A DNA stretch of 7,787 nucleotides from an uncultured Collinsella sp. (GTDB taxonomy: Bacteria > Actinomycetota > Coriobacteriia > Coriobacteriales > Coriobacteriaceae), in contig CAJKEF010000048.1 in assembly GCA_905198825.1 (NCBI GenBank), positions 1 to 7,787 on the forward strand. Reading direction: 5' to 3'. The notes under the pieces are model-generated. The model searched no databases. It had not been told where the DNA came from and saw nothing but the letters and a program-made list of their open reading frames with translations. Numbering within the stretch: the stretch's first letter is position 1; every line of letters begins with the position of its first letter. A program made the position numbers and the translations under genes. Shown piece by piece: positions 5,483-7,787 of the stretch.

Positions 5483-5842
5483 TTAAGCCGGCACGCGTTG
5501 GAGAGCAGGAGTCGAAACAATGATTGAAGGACGCTCTAGTACGGCCCAGGCGCCGGGGCAGGAGCACATGCGCCAAGGGCGGACGTTTTCGTAGCGCGCG
5601 AGGATATTGCCGTCGCGATCGATGAAGGCGATGTCGATAGGATAGGCCATAAAACACGTATGGACCGAAGAGCAGCGTGGAAACGCCATGACGAGCGGCA
5701 GGCCGTTGGCGGCAACCGGACGCCGTCCCAGCATACCGCGCAGGCGCACGACAAACGACTCCGCCACCGCAAACTCGGCCGGCGTCCAACCCAGCCTGTT
5801 GAGTGCCCGCGCGTAGGCGATGTAGGACGAGACCGCGGTCAC
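5483..5842 (-). CDS. DUF192 family protein at the end of the Tad pilus operon
   Basis: A 119-residue protein of the DUF192 (COG1430) family, a small beta-rich domain of unknown biochemical function. Family landmarks are the RGMLGR segment (35-40), FPRCSSVHTCFM (54-65), YPIDIAFIDRDG (67-78), RPW (88-90) and CPGAWAVLE (95-103). No signal peptide is seen, whereas many family members are exported. I start it at GTG 5840-5842, which overlaps the TadE stop by 4 bases (GTGA) and follows a GGGGGTGG ribosome site. An ATG at 5861-5863 is an alternative and would add seven residues. Genes of this family do occur near pilus loci, and the overlap here implies co-expression with the pseudopilin; a role in pilus biogenesis is inferred only. 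Confidence 0.82.
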   Translation of the reverse strand: MTAVSSYIAYARALNRLGWTPAEFAVAESFVVRLRGMLGRRPVAANGLPLVMAFPRCSSVHTCFMAYPIDIAFIDRDGNILARYENVRPWRMCSCPGAWAVLERPSIIVSTPALQRVPA

Positions 5843-6315
5843 ATGACCACCCCCGGACGCCATGGATCGACCGTCACCGCGCGCTCGTGCGACAACGTTG
5901 TCGGCGCCCCCAGCGGAACGCCAGCGATGCTGAGAGAAGTCGGCCACGGCTCATAGTGCATGGTGCATGTGTAGGTCCTAAACGTACCGGATAGGGAGAG
6001 CAGGCCACCATCCGATGCCTCCGCGCCTTGCTCGCTCGACACTTCGATCTGCAAGTCATAGCCTTCCATGGCATTCAGAATTTGAGTCTGAACCGTCGCC
6101 GAGGCATCGGCAGAGCTTTCGTCGCCCTCCCCCTCCGACGCCACGGCGTGCGTCAACACGACGTCGGGTACCACGCGGTCGAAGCGCGCGACAGCGCTGG
6201 CAAAGATCATGACGTTGTACACGATGAGTGCCAGCACCAGCAAAACGGGCGTAACCACTGCCATCTCCACCGTCGCTTGGGCGCGCTCCTCGCGCAGACG
6301 TATGCGGATACTCAT
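5839..6315 (-). CDS. TadE-like minor pseudopilin
   Basis: A 158-residue protein with the hallmark TadE N-terminus: a short basic cytosolic segment, then RAQATVEMAVVTP (11-23) carrying the conserved Glu (E17), and one hydrophobic helix (about 19-41). The remaining part is extracytoplasmic, acidic in the middle (about 58-72, rich in Glu and Ser), with a single Cys in the HYEP region near residue 120. TadE proteins are pseudopilins that are cleaved by a prepilin peptidase and assembled with Flp pili. I chose the ATG at 6313-6315. The frame is open to 6459, but that upstream part is the shadow of the preceding gene, and a GGTGG ribosome site lies 7 bases before the chosen ATG. Its start overlaps the stop of the preceding gene (TAATG), and its stop overlaps the DUF192 start. 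Confidence 0.88.
   Translation of the reverse strand: MSIRIRLREERAQATVEMAVVTPVLLVLALIVYNVMIFASAVARFDRVVPDVVLTHAVASEGEGDESSADASATVQTQILNAMEGYDLQIEVSSEQGAEASDGGLLSLSGTFRTYTCTMHYEPWPTSLSIAGVPLGAPTTLSHERAVTVDPWRPGVVM
5847..5854 (-). promoter_or_regulatory. Ribosome binding site supporting the GTG start of the DUF192 gene
   Basis: GGGGGTGG on the minus strand, four bases before the GTG at 5840-5842 (seven from its GGGGG core). It lies inside the end of the TadE-like gene and favours the overlapping GTG start over the upstream ATG. Confidence 0.55.
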
Positions 6316-7787
6316 TACGACCCACCGCCCAGAGCGCCAACCAGCGTGGCGACATCGACGGTAAGTGGGATGGAACCGCCGCCGGGCAGCGGAATCTCCG
6401 CAAGCGTAAACACCGTGCCGCTGATGGTACGTTCGACTTGATATTCCAACGCCTCGCAAAGCGCCTTGGGATCGGTCACGCCCAACGGAATATTTCGCAG
6501 TTTGTCTTGCGCTTGAGAGAGACCGGCAATGTCAGACCCCGGACTCTTAATGACGTTGGCGGAATCGGTCAGCACCGGCTTTCGCAGGCGCAAGTCGCAC
6601 GGCTCCAGGCCCAACGCCGCCACGGACGCCGAAACGGTATCGCCGAGCCACGATGCGATGGAGCCCAACGCGCCGCTGCCCCCTCCTAAGCCTTTAATCA
6701 TCTCGTCCATAAGTTCGTCGGCTGAACCTTGGATATCACCGTATCCTACGAGCAGCCGTCCCCAAACATCCATGACGCCGTCGAGCACGCCGGCAACGCC
6801 GCCCGAGCGTTCCTTCAATGTCGAGAAAAATCGCGAAAGCACGTTGTTTTGCGCCGTCGCGTCATCGGGTGCCAACACCGCGGCAGAGATAGCACCGCGA
6901 TCGCCAAGCCTGACTGCCGTGTTAAACGAAGAGTTGAGCTCGTCGGGGCTCGAGATGGCACCCGAAACCGCAAAGGCGACCACGCCGTTGCGACCGGGCG
7001 GAGCGATACGCGGGCGCTCGCCGGAAAGCTCCTTGATAGCCTGGTCAAACGCATTGCCCGCACGGTCGGCCTCATCCTCGGTCTGACGCTCAAGTTCGAG
7101 TTCTTTGTTGCGGCATTCGACGTAGTCTTCCAGGGCCTCTTTGAACTTATCGAAGTGGTATTCGAAGCCGTTTTCGATAGAAGTCGAAGGCGCTGCAACG
7201 GCACCGAGCGACGAAACGCCAAACTGGCATCTGTTGCATCTGTCCTGCCCGTCATAATCAGCAACCGAGGCTAACCCGCCTGGCGACCCCTTCTTATAGT
7301 TGGGGCAACTCGTTCCGTAATGCAGATACGTCTTGCCATCGATGGCACTGGTTGGCCACGCCGCATCGGTATAGAGTTCCGTCGCTCGCACCTCGTCAGC
7401 GTTGCGCGGCAACAGCGGGATATGGAAAGTGACTGCATCTCCGTCCTCGGTTACATATGCACGATTGACCTCTGTACTCGCATAGGTGTAAAACGCCTTG
7501 CGCGCCGCCGACTCCGCCTTCATCTCGACGCTTGAACCCTGCGGTTTTTCGTCTGCCAGACGCTGGTGATAGTAGGCCTTCGCGCGATCGAACGCCACCT
7601 GTGGCTCCCACGCAACGCTCGAGGCATAATGCGGGTTCTGCTCACCTGAGAGCTTTGCCAAGCTCCCCGCGCGTTCCCACATACATGAACAGCTGCCAAT
7701 CGCGTTCTCGTCCGATCCACCGCAGTCGGCAAGCCAGGCGCGTTCCTTGGCCTTTGAAGTTTTCTCGGACGCTTTCTGAAACTTGAG
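6315..7787 (-). CDS. Large Cys-containing protein of the Tad pilus locus (C-terminal 490 residues, cut by window edge)
   Basis: The frame stays open to the right edge and well beyond the first Met at 7680-7682, so the true start lies outside. Visible parts, counted from the edge, are a Lys/Glu-rich helical start, a Cys cluster (near the CSCM segment), a likely metal-binding or disulfide module with pattern H-x5-C and later C-x2-C (HYGTSCPNYK, then DRCNRCQF), a charged coiled-coil-like stretch (EDYVECRNKELELERQTEDE), and a Gly/Ala-rich low-complexity C-terminus ending in GGGS. No membrane segment is seen in this part. The position before TadE, with a 1-base overlap, suggests a secreted or pilus-associated protein, possibly the TadG-like component, with its membrane anchor outside the window. 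I do not recognise the family and give no firm function. Confidence 0.7.
   Translation of the reverse strand, partial: LKFQKASEKTSKAKERAWLADCGGSDENAIGSCSCMWERAGSLAKLSGEQNPHYASSVAWEPQVAFDRAKAYYHQRLADEKPQGSSVEMKAESAARKAFYTYASTEVNRAYVTEDGDAVTFHIPLLPRNADEVRATELYTDAAWPTSAIDGKTYLHYGTSCPNYKKGSPGGLASVADYDGQDRCNRCQFGVSSLGAVAAPSTSIENGFEYHFDKFKEALEDYVECRNKELELERQTEDEADRAGNAFDQAIKELSGERPRIAPPGRNGVVAFAVSGAISSPDELNSSFNTAVRLGDRGAISAAVLAPDDATAQNNVLSRFFSTLKERSGGVAGVLDGVMDVWGRLLVGYGDIQGSADELMDEMIKGLGGGSGALGSIASWLGDTVSASVAALGLEPCDLRLRKPVLTDSANVIKSPGSDIAGLSQAQDKLRNIPLGVTDPKALCEALEYQVERTISGTVFTLAEIPLPGGGSIPLTVDVATLVGALGGGS

Overview
The window looks like chromosomal DNA of a high-GC Coriobacteriia-type actinobacterium, most likely Collinsella or a close relative. 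This is an inference from the protein sequences, the GC-rich codon use, the strong GGAGG ribosome sites and the Tad-pilus gene order; no database was searched. Every gene I can support lies on the minus strand, so the gene order in transcription runs from the right end of the window to the left.

Right part (about 5483-7787): the tail of a Tad/Flp pilus locus. It holds a large Cys-containing protein cut by the window edge, a TadE-like pseudopilin and a DUF192 protein. Consecutive genes overlap by 1 and 4 bases, so they are probably one translationally coupled operon. Next (4874-5424) comes a compact two-gene module of toxin-antitoxin type: a small basic protein followed by a ribbon-helix-helix protein. 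The genes overlap by one base, the putative toxin comes first, and a 15-bp dyad sits just upstream.

Middle part (4076-4873): a gene-poor island. It contains tRNA-Phe with a good promoter and a rho-independent terminator. It also has a 63-bp exact duplication of the tRNA 3' end plus terminator, 186 bp away, enclosing a 123-bp hairpin-rich insert. Beyond that lie three tandem copies of a 62-bp unit whose 46-bp core is an imperfect palindrome. This island is the most unusual stretch of the window.

Left part (1-4075): a GH5-like (exo-beta-1,3-glucanase-type) protein that appears to lack the catalytic acid/base glutamate, then rsmI only 6 bp downstream, then metG, a terminator, and the start of rsmA (ksgA), which runs off the left edge. 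The rsmI-metG-rsmA group concerns translation (16S rRNA methylation and Met-tRNA charging). The GH5-like gene is an odd leader of that group.

No complete, clearly new multi-gene system is visible. The best candidates for something undescribed are the tRNA-Phe duplication with its insert, the 62-bp palindromic array, the GH5 pseudoenzyme candidate and the toxin-antitoxin-like pair.
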